This document shows, piece after piece, positions 10,080 to 22,394 of a DNA stretch of 64,000 bases. The notes under the pieces are model-generated. The model did no database searches, had not been told where the DNA came from, and worked only from the letters and a program-made list of their open reading frames with translations. Both the position numbers and the translations under genes were made by a program. The stretch comes from Prorocentrum cordatum (taxonomy: Eukaryota > Sar > Dinophyceae > Prorocentrales > Prorocentraceae), in the NCBI GenBank assembly GCA_963575745.1, contig CAUYUJ010004002.1, positions 220,279 to 284,278 on the forward strand, written 5' to 3'. How positions within the stretch are numbered: the first letter of the stretch is position 1; each line of letters begins with the position of its first letter.

Positions 10080-11640
10080 TGAGATCCGTGCTACTTATGT
10101 CACTTCCACCGTAGTTATGAGTAGCTCAAGTAATATAGCTACGTACGTTAGCAACGTAGGGCTACATATAATTTGTCTAGCATCTATTTAGGTATTTAGG
10201 CTGCATTCATTATTCCGGTTACTTAAGTGATACGTATAACTTACGTCTAACTGGATATAATTTCTTAGTTCTGACTGCTGTGAGGCTCATTCTTCCTCAT
10301 CGCCCCACTCCTTCCTTCGAACATTTTCGCCTCTATGCCGCAGCACATGGATGGAGCCCATGGCGGAATTTATGTCGCAACGCATGGCGCAATTCATGGA
10401 TGGCGAGGCCATGGCGCAACCCGTGGGTGGGGCAACCAATTGCTCAACGCATGTTGTTTTCGCAAGGAAGTGCCCAGGCTGGCCTCGGAGGCTTCAGCTG
10501 CACTGGAGCAGAAATAGGAGGAGGGAAGACGTAGGCGGAGGACGACGGCGACGACGACGACGACGATACCGATGCCGAAGAGCAGGCCGACGGGGCCCAG
10601 TGGTTGGCCCTCTCAGTTCTACGGGCTTGCGCCCGATGTATGCTCGCCGTGTGGGCTGGCGCTGGGGCCAAACGATGTGATTTGTCTTGGGTCCATAGCT
10701 GCCAGCACCCGTAAGAAATTGTACCCGTCCCTACCGCCACCTCATCCCACTCCATTCAATCCGTCCGTCTTCCTTCCCTCCTCCATCGTCCCATCTCGTT
10801 GCTCCGCATATTCCCCCCTTCCCTCATGTCTTGCCCTGTTTTTCCATTATCATGTCCCTCCCCCCCCATCCCTCCCCTCTCGTCCCCCGTCCCTCCTCCT
10901 CCTGCTTTCCACACTCCTCCTTGGGTGTTGCGGCGGTCTGAGCTCTGTTCCTGTCTGCAGAAACGAGCGTACCGCCAAACGCTAGAGGTGCTAGCGTTCG
11001 TGGCGTGCCACATCCACCCTGCACTTCACAAGGGTGCTCTGTTAGCGCTTGAAGTTTAGGCCAAGCTAACGCTGGCGGGCAAGATCGGCCCCGCGCACGC
11101 CCCCTATGGAAACCATGAGCAACATATGGATCCGATGCTGCGGACGCGTGAAAAACGCGACGCGGCACACAACGCGAGGGCCATGCCAACGAGCGTTCAA
11201 TCAACGCTGTTGGGCCCTGGGAACCTGACTGTGGCATCACCTTTGCGACGCAAGCTTGGAGACCGCCGCCCTGGCTGCCCCTTGCAGCGCGCGCCCAGGA
11301 TTCCAACGCGCGCCGCTGCTCTGCGCTACTTTCGCGCTACGGCCGCGATGCACGCCGCGAACCCGCGCGCGGACGAAGCTGGCTGAGGTTGTTTACGATC
11401 CGCTACCATGCCAGTCGGCACGCAGTGGCCACGATGCAAACATTGGCGCAACAAGAAACAAGGTGGCGATGATGGCGACGTTGATGGCAGACGACACAGG
11501 GGCAGGGGGCGGAGTAGGATGAGGATAACCACCAGCAGAAAGAGGAAGGCGAAGACGAGGGGAGATGAGGACAAACAAAAACATACACCCCCGGCCAGAA
11601 ATACGAAAACCATGAAATAAGAAATCTTGCGGCTGAACCG
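10080..11640. other. No recognisable gene
   Basis: Includes an AT-richer patch (10100-10300), a short ACG run (about 10545-10566) and a pyrimidine-rich stretch (about 10730-10925). Nothing with a recognisable domain on either strand. Confidence 0.45.
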
Positions 11641-11659
11641 GGGGCCGAACAAATAAGAA

Positions 11660-11985
11660 ACAAGCCGCTAAATTCCCCCGCAAGCAAGCACAAACCAACG
11701 CGGGCGAGCCAAAGGTCGGCGGCGTCCTCGGACGCGTTCTGTTGCAGCCATGCGCAATCGAAAACAAACAAAAACCAACGCGGGCGAGCCAGAGGTCGGC
11801 GCCACCGCCTGACGTCCTCGGGCGCGCTGTAGCGCAGCCGCGCGCAATCACAAATAAGCAAAACCTAACGCGGGCGAGCCAGACGTCGGCGCCACCGCCT
11901 GGCGTCCTCGGACGCGCTCCAGTGCAGCCACGCGCAATCGCAAATGAGAAAAAACCAAAGCGGGCGAGACAGAGTTGGGCGCGAA
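11660..11985. repeat. Tandem repeat, ~90-bp unit, four copies
   Basis: AACCAACGCGGGCGAGCC-type starts lie at 11693, 11773, 11863 and 11953, giving spacings of 80, 90 and 90 bp. The first unit lacks the CCACCGCCTG block. Each full unit contains GTCGGCGCCACCGCC, GTCCTCGGACGCG and GCGCAATCRCAAA. The last copy breaks down after about 11985. Confidence 0.82.
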
Positions 11986-11989
11986 CTGT

Positions 11990-13070
11990 GTCCTGTGTCG
12001 CCCGGACTAAGGGCGCCCTGTGTCCTCAGGAAGTCAAGCGCAATTCCAAATAAACGCAAACGCGTGGAATCGAGCTAGAGGGGGGGCGTGCGGAGGCCCA
12101 GTTCTCACCGACAGCAAGAGAAGCAGAAGGGCCCCCGCGGCGGCTTGGGAAAGGCACCCACAACGCAAGAAAATCTGCCCGTAAGAAATTGGCAGCCCCT
12201 GGCGGGCCGAACATGGCCCTGGCGTAGGGGCTGACGTGCAACATAAACTTTCTTATTGAGCGCCGCGGGCGCCATCGGGAGGCGGGTGGGACCAGCGCGA
12301 ACAGGGGGCGCCGGCTGAACCCAGCCAGCCCGATGGGCGGAGGTAGCATCAGAAAACGAGCCGTTTCCAAACGACCCTGGCCCTCCCGTCGGGGAGGAAG
12401 TTGCCCCTCAACCGCTCACCCTGCGGGTCTGGGCGAGCGGGGGCCGCGATCGAAAGGGGCGCTCAAGAAGGCCCCAGGCGCGGCCCAGATCGCATGAGAG
12501 TGGGCCCAATTGGGCGCGCGATTACCAACGCGGCCCGGAAAGCCCTCCAGCGCACCTCAACGAAGCCCCGCAAGACGGCTCCAAAGAAGTTTGAATCGCC
12601 CACGCGCGTGGGGAATCTAGAACATTCGCTTAATGTCCTTTGTTTCTCGCCCCCGAAAGGCCCCAGGGACCTCGGGGCGGCCCCGAAGTGGCCCGCGAGG
12701 ATCCCCGCCGGCGCCCAGGGGGCCGCCCATGCTGCCCGAAGTATCCGAGGGCATCAGCGCGCGCGCGCCGAGAGGCGCCCAAAAGAAAATTCTTCGAGCC
12801 GCAGCACCCGACTGGAGGGCAGGGGAGGAGAGCAGGGCGACGAGGATCCTCTTCCTCGTCCTTCTGACGCTGACGCTGGTGGCGGGTTCGTCTGGCTGCC
12901 ATCGCCATCAGACACCGCGTCGCCGCGGTGAAGAGCCTTGGGGGAGGGTAGAACTAGCTCTCTGGCCCCGCGAAAACCTAGTCAGGGGAGGAGACGGTGG
13001 ACGACGGCACGGCGGGAGGCTCTCTTGCAGTCAGAGAAGAGGGGTGGGGAACCTGGCGGCTGCGGTTGCA
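11990..13070. other. No recognisable gene
   Basis: GC-rich sequence, open on both strands without recognisable motifs. A possible decayed coding region cannot be excluded but is not supported. Confidence 0.4.
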
Positions 13071-13077
13071 CTCCCTC

Positions 13078-13128
13078 TTCTCCTCCTCCTCCTCCTCCTC
13101 CTCCTCCTCCTCCTCCTCCTCCTCCTGC
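13078..13128. repeat. (CTC)n microsatellite
   Basis: Seventeen or so uninterrupted CTC triplets. Confidence 0.9.
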
Positions 13129-14097
13129 ACCCTCCCGCTTTCTCCCTCTTCCACCCCCTTCCTCTTCCCTCCGCGCGCATGTGGCGCGGCGGGAGCGGCG
13201 CTGGAGGCGCAGAAGGGGGAACGCGAGCAAGGCAAGACAAAGCTAGAAGAACAGGTCATGGACGGACTGGCCTGGAGGAAACAGGACAGGACTACCTTAC
13301 CTAGAGGAGCAGGAGGAACAGGGTATGACTACTAGAGGAAATGACTGGCGCCGACGGCAGAGGGACAAACAGAAGAACAGGGCGGGACGATCATCAGAGA
13401 TACGGCATACATATTAATTCACTTTCGGATGTCCGACAATGTATGCTTATGTTGCTCCACTGCTCTTCGAAAGGTAAGACAACGGCCCGTATGGGCGGCT
13501 CTGCCTTCCCTCGCAATGCGCCATGCTGGAATAATATTCAGCGCATCAAGCCACGCCTGGACCCCGCCTGGTCGGAACGATGGCCGCCACAAGACAACAA
13601 AAACAGCATATGACAACAAGTGGGCAACGAACCTCTCCCGATCACTTGAAGGGCAAAGAAAAACGGGGGACTGGCTCAGGGGGGAAACATCAAGCTGGAA
13701 TCGGCGATACATCACCACGAAGTCCGCCGACCACTTGTGGGTCTCTAGGCGCGTGAGATTGCTCCCCTCCATAATCCCCCCCCCGGAATTCCAAACCGGC
13801 AATTTGACCCCCCCCTGGCCCCGGCACGACCCACCGCCGAACTCATCTGGGGGGTCCGGCCTCCCCCCGGCTCCCTGGAGAACCAAGACAGCCCCTGAGG
13901 CCTCCGAAGAGGCCCGGTCCAAGAGGGTCCCGACTCGCCGAAATATCGCTCCAAGCCGCCCAAGATGGCCTCCACACGGCTCAAGATGCTTCCACGATGC
14001 TCTAAGAGGCCTCGGAGGCACACGATTAAAACAACTTTCTGGGACGCACGATAAAAAAATAGTTTCGCGGGCCTTCGCGCCGCCGCAATAGCGGAAG

Positions 14098-14285
14098 GGC
14101 GGAACAGGCAGACCGAGGGCGGACAATCCCTGGTTCTTTGGAGGCCCGGGGGGGAGCGCGGCAGCACTGACAAGTCAGGGCGGGGGGGGCGGAACAGACA
14201 GACGGAGGGCGGACAATCCCGGGTTTTTTGGAGGCCCGGGGGGGAGGGCGCGGGCTGATAATTCAGGGCGGGGGGGCGGAGGTTC
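14098..14285. repeat. Tandem repeat, 90-bp unit, two copies
   Basis: GCGGAACAGGCAGACCGAGG (from 14099) and GCGGAACAGACAGACGGAGG (from 14189) start two units. Both continue GGCGGACAATCCC, a GGAGGCCCGGGGGGG block and TCAGGGCGGGGGG. Homopolymer G runs at the unit junction vary in length. Confidence 0.75.
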
Positions 14286-14499
14286 AATTCAGAGCCAGGG
14301 AAGGGAAAGCTGGGAAGGACTTCGCGGGCTGACGATTCGAATTCGCAGGGGCGAACAATTTGAGGCCGCGGGAGTTGCGTTTGGCCAGCCCTGAGTGTGA
14401 AATAGAAATTTTCTGACCCGCCAGTCCTGCGCGGAAAGCAGACATTCTGCGCCGCCTCCAGACAGCGACATCCTCCCCCAGCTCTTCCTATTCTCCTCG

Positions 14500-14683
14500 C
14501 CTCCTCCTCCTCCTCCTCCTCCTCCTCCTCACCATCACCATCACCATCACCATCACCATCACCATCACCATCACCATCACCATCACCATCACCATCATCC
14601 ATCACCATCACCATCACCATCACCATCACCATCACCATCACCATCACCATCACCATCACCATCACCATCATCAGCAGCAGCAG

Positions 14684-14734
<51 letters not shown>

Positions 14735-14794
14735 CATCCTCATCCTCATCCTCATCATCATCATCATCAGCATCAGCATCAGCATCAACATCAG

Positions 14795-14842
<48 letters not shown>

Positions 14843-14858
14843 GCTTCCCCTCGCTCTT
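14500..14858. repeat. Compound microsatellite: (CTC)n, (ACCATC)n, (ATC)n
   Basis: CTC repeats (14500-14530), then a strikingly regular hexamer ACCATC (about 14530-14668, one indel near 14597), then ATC with CTC and AGC interruptions to 14840. The minus-strand Asp/Gly/Met-rich frames at 13745-15052 come from this array. Confidence 0.92.
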
Positions 14859-15439
14859 CCATCCATTTTCACATTCCCCCTGCAAACTACTGTTCCTTCA
14901 CAATTTTTCAATATGAATATTATTCCGGTCTCTCCCTTGATGCACTCCAGATACAAGGGCGAGGAGGAAGGGAAGAAGGAGGGTGGGGAGGGGAGGGAGC
15001 AAGAGAGGCATGGAAAGAGGGAAAGGAACGAGGCAGTGAGGAGCGAACTCAACAGGTGTCAGATTTTTCTGCCGAAGCGGTTGTATAAAGTTCCTAAACG
15101 GATCCGTTGCTTCTGGCGTTGTCGACACCGTTGGTGTTCATATTGTGCAGGCGATTTCCCGCGGGCGCGGGTGACCAAACGAGCGCAGGAGGACGAATGG
15201 ATCAGTTTCCGCAAGGCGGCGGGATAGAACGCCAGGAGGGCGGACGATTAAAAAAAGTTTCTGGCGGCTGAATTCTATTAATCTGCCCCGCTCATTCATT
15301 TGGGGGCCACCAGGACAGGGGAGGAGGGGGGGACATGTTCGTAATCGTTTGCCTCCTGGTCCGTCAGAAATCAATATTGCCCCATTCCCTTTAGACAACG
15401 TATAGTTAGTTTTAGCAGATTTGCCTCTGAGGCTTTCGC

Positions 15440-15765
15440 TACGTCCTAGACGAGCCAGGAAGCCCCCATGAGGGCTCCAGGGCGGCCCAAGATAGCCCCA
15501 AGACGGCCAAAGAAACCCCCAGTCCGGCCGAAAAGGGCCCCAGGACGGCCCCTAAAAAAGCCCAGAAGCAGAACCCGACCAGAAATTTCGACCCGTCGGC
15601 CCCAAAACGCCCCCAAGTTGCCCCAAGAAACACTCAAGAAACCCCAAGGGGCCCCCCGGGAACCCCACGAGATCCCCCCAAAAGCCCCCAAGACCTCCCG
15701 AGGAGGCTCCTCAGAGGCCCCCAAGAGCCCTCCCACGAGACCCCATAAGCCATCCGAGCGGCCTC
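15440..15765 (+). repeat. CCAAGANGGCC repeat block 1
   Basis: Degenerate 10-11 bp units such as CCAAGACGGCC, CCCAGGACGGCCCC and CCAAGAGCCC. Same family as 18.2-18.8 and 59.8-64 kb, and the reverse complement of 25.5-28.9 kb. Predicted proteins rich in Gly-Leu-Leu-Gly or Arg-Pro-Lys here are repeat readings. Confidence 0.75.
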
Positions 15766-16620
15766 AAACCCACAACACCGTTCGCGGTCCGGGTACCCGC
15801 ACACTGCCTCCAGATACAAGATGAAACCATGCATTTTGGGGGGGGCAGGGATCGTCCCGAACGGCCTCCGGAGGTCTAAACTCACGCCCTCAAACCAGAT
15901 CCTCACTTTTCCTCCTCCAACCTTTTCCTCCTCCTCCTCCTCCTCCTCCACCCCCTCCTCCTCCATCTCCACATGCCGCTCCTCCTCCTGTTCGCCCCTG
16001 CGGCCCCGAGCATCGACACAAGGAGGCCCCAGGACAGCAATAGAAGGTCCCCGACTAGATCAAGGGGTCGGTGGATGTGGCGTAAGCCTATAGGACCGGC
16101 GATGGGCCCCCGACCACAAATCCACACGTTCCTGGGAGGGGTGGGCTATCGAGCGCTCATCGGCGATCGGGTGTCAATGCGTCCGCCCCTGAGCTGGTCT
16201 CCCCCTCACGTTGCCTCCTAGCTTTGGCGGCCGATTGGGACGATCCGAGCAACCCTGGCACGCTCTCGACGAGGCGCAGCTGCTGGAAAACACCCCGAGG
16301 CTGAGGACCGGCGAGCCCGAAACCTGCGAACCTCGAGCCTGTCCCCCCCTAGACGTTGCCCCTGGCCACTCGGCCGCGGCAGGCCGCACGACGGCGCCTG
16401 TTCGCCCCCGCCGCCGCGCAGCTGCTCGGCGAGCAGAGCGAGCGCTGCCTGGCGCGGGCTGGATCGACGCGGCTGCAGCGGGATACCGCGCGCGCAGAGG
16501 ATGAGAAGGGCAGCAAGACGAGGCAAGCTGGACTTACAGGCTGAACCTGCGAAGCTTAAGCTTTGTGACATGGGACCTTATGACACACGCCGACCAGCCG
16601 CTCCGCTAATAGGGGGGTCC
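15766..16620. other. No recognisable gene
   Basis: Contains a short CTC run (about 15918-15965) and GC-rich sequence with overlapping frames on both strands. No domain recognised. Confidence 0.4.
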
Positions 16621-16625
16621 TGCGG

Positions 16626-16714
16626 CGATGAGAGGGAGGAGGAGGAGGAGGAGGAGGAGGAGGAGGAGGAGGAGGAGGAGGAGGAGGAGGAGGAGGGAGG
16701 AGGAGGAGGAAGAT
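16626..16714. repeat. (GGA)n microsatellite
   Basis: Near-perfect GGA repeats; Glu, Arg or Ser/Leu homopolymers in the various frames. Confidence 0.9.
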
Positions 16715-18175
16715 AAGACGCTACCTTGGTGCCGCCGCGCGTCCGTCTGCACAAGCGGGCACAGCAGGAAGAGGGCTGGCAAGGACTGCCTCCCTCGGCA
16801 AGCTCCAGATGCACCCAGGCCCGCCCGAGGCATCGCGGCGACGGTGCGGAGCACAAAAATCTTATGGATAGACAGCCTCACACTAGTGAGGATTAGAGTG
16901 CTGGCTGCCTGGGAACGGTAACAGTGCTGGGCTCCACGAGGAGCCGAAACCAGTGGACCTCGGGGTCCGTGGCCATCAAGGACCTGGGCGCCGAAACAAC
17001 TCTTCCGCCCTCCCGTCCTTCGTCGGCAGGGTGGTTTCCAGCCAGAAACAGCCTTCGGTTACGGGCAGCTTTCTCGGAGATGCGGTTCTCATCGGCTTGA
17101 CAATCGGTTAACACATGGCCAACAGTTCCTGTGAAGAAAAATCAACAAGACACGCATAAAACACATTTGCCTGGCGCAACCCACAATCGGCGGCCCCGCG
17201 CGGCCATGTCAGGCACGATGCCTGTCCGCGGCACCTTGGCCGCTGGGACCGTATATTCAGCCTTCCGGCGCTTCCCCTGCGCTGTCGCTTGCGATCAGGA
17301 AAAAGGCAGGGCCTTCACGCTCGGGAAACACCGCAAGGTCGACCGTACTCCCGACCTCACTGTGGGCCAAAGGAACTTCCGAGACGACACTGACCCCTTG
17401 ATGGGCAGCCGAGAGCTCAGACGCAGCAGCACAGGACGTTGACACAATTGGGTTGAATTCCACCTGTCGATCATGCGTAACTTTGAGACGCTGCCGTGGT
17501 GGCTCACCACTCTGTACAGATGCAGCCCACTTTCGATCCTCCGCGCTTTCTCCCTTGGAAGTCCCAGGATCCAGGCCAGAACATACATGGAGGTCCATGG
17601 GGACGCGAGCGCGGCCTTCAGTCTCAAGCTGTCTCGAGGCTGAGCGCGTCAGCTCTCATCCTTGGCCTAAGTCCCCAGGAGGCTCAGGCCACGGCGGAAT
17701 CCCAACAAGGACCTGACTCGAAGGACCTAAAGCAAGTTCTAGCCAAACTTGATATGATCTGGCATCACATGGGCCGGATTCGGACTTTAATGATCTTCGC
17801 CCGCTTCTTGCGAAAGCTGCAGCGGACTAGTACATTGTCTTCGGGGAAGTGGTGACGCAAATGAGAAGGGAGAGGGTCCTGGCCGTTCGAGCCTTGCGTC
17901 GACGAGGTCGTATCTCTCGCCGTCGCGTTTCGGTCCTTCCGAAACTGATCTGATGCATATGCGCAACTACAAGCCAACGCGGTACACGGCGAGCGGGCGA
18001 AAGTGCCAATCGCATGGCCTTTTGCTGCCGAGGCGTGGCCGCATGCAAATCCCACCCGCCCTCTGGGCGCAGGTGGTCTAGGGCGTTTCCTTTTCCAGCC
18101 TCATGACTTTCCCTGCTTGGGAAGTGTACCCCCCCCCCCCCCTCCATGCGTTTGGATGGGGGGGGCGACCCATAG
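16715..18175. other. No recognisable gene
   Basis: Lower-repeat DNA with short frames on both strands, including a 119-residue frame at 17496-17855 (plus) and a 110-residue one at 17295-17627 (minus). Neither shows a motif I can name. The stretch could hold a decayed retroelement, but I cannot support that. Confidence 0.4.
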
Positions 18176-18177
18176 CA

Positions 18178-18840
18178 TCGTCCAAGATGGCCCAAAATGG
18201 CTCCAAGAGGGCCTGAGAAACCGCAAGATGGCCTCCAAGATGGCCCAAGATAGCTGCAGATGGGTCAAGATAGCCTCCGACACACGCCCAAGAGGCCTCG
18301 AGACGGCCCCAAGACGGTTTCAAGTGGTCCGAAGCCTCCGAGGACCCCCCAAGAGGCCCAAATCCTTTAACAACCTGAGGAAACCAATGATGTTTGCGTT
18401 GTCCCTTTTTCGCCTCCGATGGGCCCTTGAGGCATCAAAATTGCCCCAAGACGGTCCAAGATAACCCCAAGAGGAGCCAAAAAGGGCCCCAAGAGCGCTC
18501 CACAAACGCGCTCCACAAGCGGGCCAAGAGGGCCCCAGGACGGCATTGTTGAGCCTTCGCTGTGGGGGTCCGAATTAAAGACCCCCCTCTTTTTAAGCGA
18601 AAGGGTCCAAGACTGCCCCAAAAGGCCCCCCGTGCATCCCAAAAGAGCCCCAAGAAGGCACCCAAATCCCCCAAAAGAGCCCCAAGAGGGCCCCAAGACG
18701 CCCCCAAAGAGCCCCAAGAGGGCTCCAACAAGGCCCTAAGAGGACCTCAGGAGAGCCCCAAGAAAGAGCCCCAGGACGGCCCCAAGAGGGCCCCAAGAGA
18801 ACCCCAAGAGAGCCCCAAGATGGCTCCAAGTTTCGAAACG
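18178..18840 (+). repeat. CCAAGANGGCC repeat block 2 with an AT-rich core
   Basis: CCAAGATGGCC-type units surround an AT-richer core at about 18362-18420 that ends TTTGCGTTGTCCCTTTTTCG. The core matches in order and orientation the cores spaced through 60.4-63.4 kb, so this is a single member of the same higher-order family. Confidence 0.75.
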
Positions 18841-19439
18841 CACGCGAGCTTAAGATACAAACCAGTGCAACAGCCATTACGACTCATCGAAATACCCCTC
18901 ATCCCTCATCGAAGCACCATCGTAGCGTGCACCGATGTCCATCTTACACTTCAATGCGGGAAACTATTTGTGATCACTGTTTTCCCGAAGTCGGCTGCGC
19001 GACTGCATGCGCCCTGCCGCCCCTGATACACCAACTCCCCTGCTGATCGTTTCTGGATGGGCTGGTGGGGGTACTTTTTTGGTTGGCGGTTCCTGGGCGA
19101 CCGTCTGGGAGCGGAAGCGACGTCCGGGACGGCGGAACGGTGCGAATTTGCGAACACAGCCGCCAGTGTCGGCAAGCCAGCTCGCAATACTACGACAGGC
19201 AACACACCTGCAGAAAAAACAAGCAATGAATGCAAGTGCGCGTGCAAAAAGCAAAATGCTCCACATTCGGCAGCGGAAAGTCGCCCTGTTGGCGCCAGTC
19301 CGCGCGGCCGACCTATCCCGGACAGGTAGTACCAGGGTACCACAGCCGTATCGACGTCGGCTAAGACAGGGGCAGAAGAGGCAGGAACCTACCGAGTGCT
19401 CACTCACTGGTGGGGGCACGCGAAGCGTCAAGAATTTCT

Positions 19440-20001
19440 ACCTGTGCGGGCAGCGGTCAGCCCACCTGTTGGCCCTCGCGTCTGAGGTCGCACCAGTCTG
19501 GTGGCCTCGGGCATGTGAAACTCCGGCGGCTTCTCCAAGGCCTTCGAGATCGTCAAATTTATGTCAAATCGTCGCCCACAAATCGGCGTTGGGCCGGCCG
19601 TCTCGGCCCTGTGGTATACATGGGACCCTTGGCCAGCCCATCCCAAATGCCCATATAGTTAGTATCTACATGTATGGGGTGATGCATACTTCTAGGACTT
19701 CCAGAAACGCATGCAGCTCAGCCCTCGGAGAATGTTGTATGGGTCCTGCGAGGGCTCCGTAGACCATAAGCTCAATACATGACGTATATTTCACGAATCC
19801 CCATCCAGCCCGCGATGATTCTGGCCAAAACCACGCGTTCTTACAAACACCGTCGGTGTAGATAGCTCCCGTGACCCCCATCCAATGTGCCGTATTCGAC
19901 ATGCCAGCGCTCACTGTCATCGTGCCGCGGGAGCGAACAAGAACGCGAGGCAATACCTCGCGACCAGAACCACGAGCCGTGCGTTCTCGTCGGGAACCCA
20001 C
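19440..20001 (-). pseudogene. Retroelement RNase HI domain, frameshifted relic
   Basis: The minus strand reads GAIYTDGVC, then RAGWGFV, then HSPRAELHAFLEVLEV in one frame. This is the RNase HI layout: first Asp in YTDG, catalytic Glu in RAEL. A second frame carries a VDTN motif in the position of the next Asp, followed by GLAKGPMYTTGPRR. A third carries NADLW, and the last block reads SHARGHQTGATSDARANRW then ADR, giving the final N..AD motif. Together these are four RNase H landmarks in the right order over about 560 bp with at least two frameshifts. RNase H degrades the RNA strand of RNA/DNA hybrids during reverse transcription. No RT domain was recognised next to it, so this is probably a truncated, dead LINE-like copy. 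Confidence 0.7.
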
Positions 20002-20376
20002 GCATATCTGTAAGGAGGAGGATGAGGACGAGGAGGATCGACAATAATCTGCTTTTTACACGTAAAAATAGACTGGGGCAAACAATGAACCATGGTGAGC
20101 GGCTCCAGGGGGCAGCGGGGGGCCAACTCCGAGCGTGCAGGCCCGTGCTGGGGGGACCCCTGCGGGCCGGTACTCGAGGTCACTCTGGCAAAGAGTCATC
20201 TGTGCGCGTAGTCGAAGCAACGGGAGCAACAGCAGGCGGGGGAACGACAGGGATTGAAGGGGGAGGCGAATGAAGAGATGGCGTGGGAGCGGAGGCGAGG
20301 AAGGAGAGCGGGCAAACAAGAGAAGCAGAGATGAAACGGCATGACCAAAAACGCGCGGAGGCCCGCTCAGGTTGAT

Positions 20377-20475
20377 TAGGTCGGTGCTGGACCCCCCTTC
20401 CCCTGGCGCGCGGAATGCGGCCAAAGCAGCGTGGGAAGCGCCGCTAAAGGGGATCCAACGCCCAACCCAAAAACT
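20377..20475 (+). repeat. Foldback family F, copy 3 (partial)
   Basis: AGGTCGGTGCTGGACCCCCC then CCTGGCGCGCGG resembles the start of the copies at 3508 and 40951. The right arm is only weakly kept near 20450 (GGGATCCAACGCCC). Confidence 0.5.
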
Positions 20476-20499
20476 CAGTGGACAACCGTGCAAACATAT

Positions 20500-21012
20500 G
20501 TGTATTTACATATATAAATATATACATATGTATGTATGTATGTATATATATATGTTTATATTTCTATATAAATATATATGCGCATACGTACATACATACT
20601 CACATACTCACATACTCACATACATACATACATACATACATACATACATACATACAAACAAACATACATATGTACATACACACATACATACATACATACA
20701 TGCATGCACACGAACGTACGTACGCCCATACATACATACATACATGTATACATACAACACACATGAATTACATACAGTAAGTACGTCATATGCATTACTC
20801 TCCACTACACTACACTACATGGCCTTACTACGCTACATAACACGAACTTACATACATTACACTGCGATGCATTCCACTACTGAAAACGACACTACATTAC
20901 AGATGCATGCATGCACTTACGCATGCATATACAAACTTATACATACATACATACATACATACATACATACATACATACATACATACATACATACATACAT
21001 ACACATACTTAA
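20500..21012. repeat. ACAT/TATG microsatellite cluster
   Basis: TATATATG-type sequence to 20580, ACATACATACAT to about 20760, a degenerate ACTACA patch, then (ACAT)n at 20936-21012. The Thr/His/Tyr/Ile-rich plus-strand frames are repeat readings. Confidence 0.9.
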
Positions 21013-21257
21013 GAGACAACGCGTTTCACGGGCGCTTGCCTTGGGAACATTCGGCGGCGCGTTTCGAACCGGGGGGTGCGCCCCCACCCCCAACACACCC
21101 GGCGCCGTCAATCAGAACCAGGGGGACCCCCTCCCCGAAATCCCCCCGCCCCCGCGCCGGCGCCGGCGCTGGCGGCGGCCAGCAGCGCCGACGGCGGGGA
21201 CGCAGCGACGATGACCAGAGAGGCCCTTAGGAAGGTCCACGAGGCTTCACACATGCA

Positions 21258-22034
21258 CCAAACCGCCATACACCCACCACCACAACAGCCACCGCCACCA
21301 CCACAACAACTCACCTACACCATCACAACCACCACAACAACCCACCACCACTACCACCACCATCGCAATCTACCACAGCACCACCACCACCGCCACAACC
21401 GCCACCACTACCAGCAGCACGACCCACCACCACCACCACAAACCACCACACCACCACCACCACCGCCACCACTACCACCACCAGCACCACCTCCACAAAC
21501 CACTGCCACCACAACCACCGCCACTACCACCACCACCACAAACCACCACACGACAACCGCCACCACCGCCACCACCACCACCACAACCCACCACCACTAC
21601 CACAAACCACGACCACACCACCACCACCCACCACCACAACCACCACCACAACAAACCAGCACGCCACCACCAACACAACCGCCACCACCGCCACCACCAC
21701 CACCACAAACCACCACCCCATCACAAACCACCACACCACCACCACCACCACCCACCACCACCCACCACCACAGCAACCACCACCGCAACAAGGCACCCCC
21801 ACCACAGCCACCACGACAAACCACCACACCACACCACCACAGCCACCACCACCACCACCATAACCCACCACCACCACCACCACAACTACCACCACCACCA
21901 AAAACCACCGCACCACCACGACCACCACGGCCACCACCACCACCACAACAACCACCACCACCACCACCAACAACTCCACACCACCACCACCACCGCCACA
22001 TCCACCACCACTACCACCACAGCCCACCACCACC
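21258..22034. repeat. (CAC)n-type array, about 780 bp
   Basis: Imperfect ACC/CAC/AAC triplets, almost G-free on the plus strand. Reads Thr/Pro/His on plus and Val/Trp/Gly on minus in long open frames; not coding. Confidence 0.92.
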
Positions 22035-22139
22035 ACCTCAAAGAGGCCCCAAGAGATGCCAAATACTTCACAAATGCTCTTCGGAAGCCCCGAAAGCCCT
22101 CCGACGAGACCCAAAGAGGCATCCATTAGGACTCTGAAC

Positions 22140-22330
22140 CAAAACCAAGGCACGGTGGCGGAGCGTCGTCGTCGTCATCGTCGTCGCCGTCGTCCTCGTC
22201 GACGCTCCCGCCGCCGCCGCCCGCCGCCGCAGGCGCCGGCGCTGGCGCAGAAAAGAAAATCGTCGTCCCCGCCGCCGCCGCCAGCCGCCGCCGACGCAAG
22301 CGCCAGCCCGAGGAGAGGGAGAGAGGGGAA
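22140..22330. repeat. CGT/CGC triplet-rich patch
   Basis: CGTCGTCGTCATCGTCGTCG passes into GCCGCCGCC with arginine- and proline-rich frames. Confidence 0.7.
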
Positions 22331-22394
22331 GTAGAGCAGGAGGGATGGGGGGGAGGGTCTGGTTCCCCCCTCCAAGCCACCCCAAAAACGTGCT

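Noticed and set aside
13745-15052. 435-residue minus-strand frame with Met/Asp/Gly repeats
   Set aside because: Most of it is the (ACCATC)n and (ATC)n array; the remainder crosses the 90-bp tandem repeat.
21076-22137. 353-residue Thr/Pro/His-rich plus-strand frame
   Set aside because: Generated by the CAC/ACC triplet array; no start context, domain or mixed composition.
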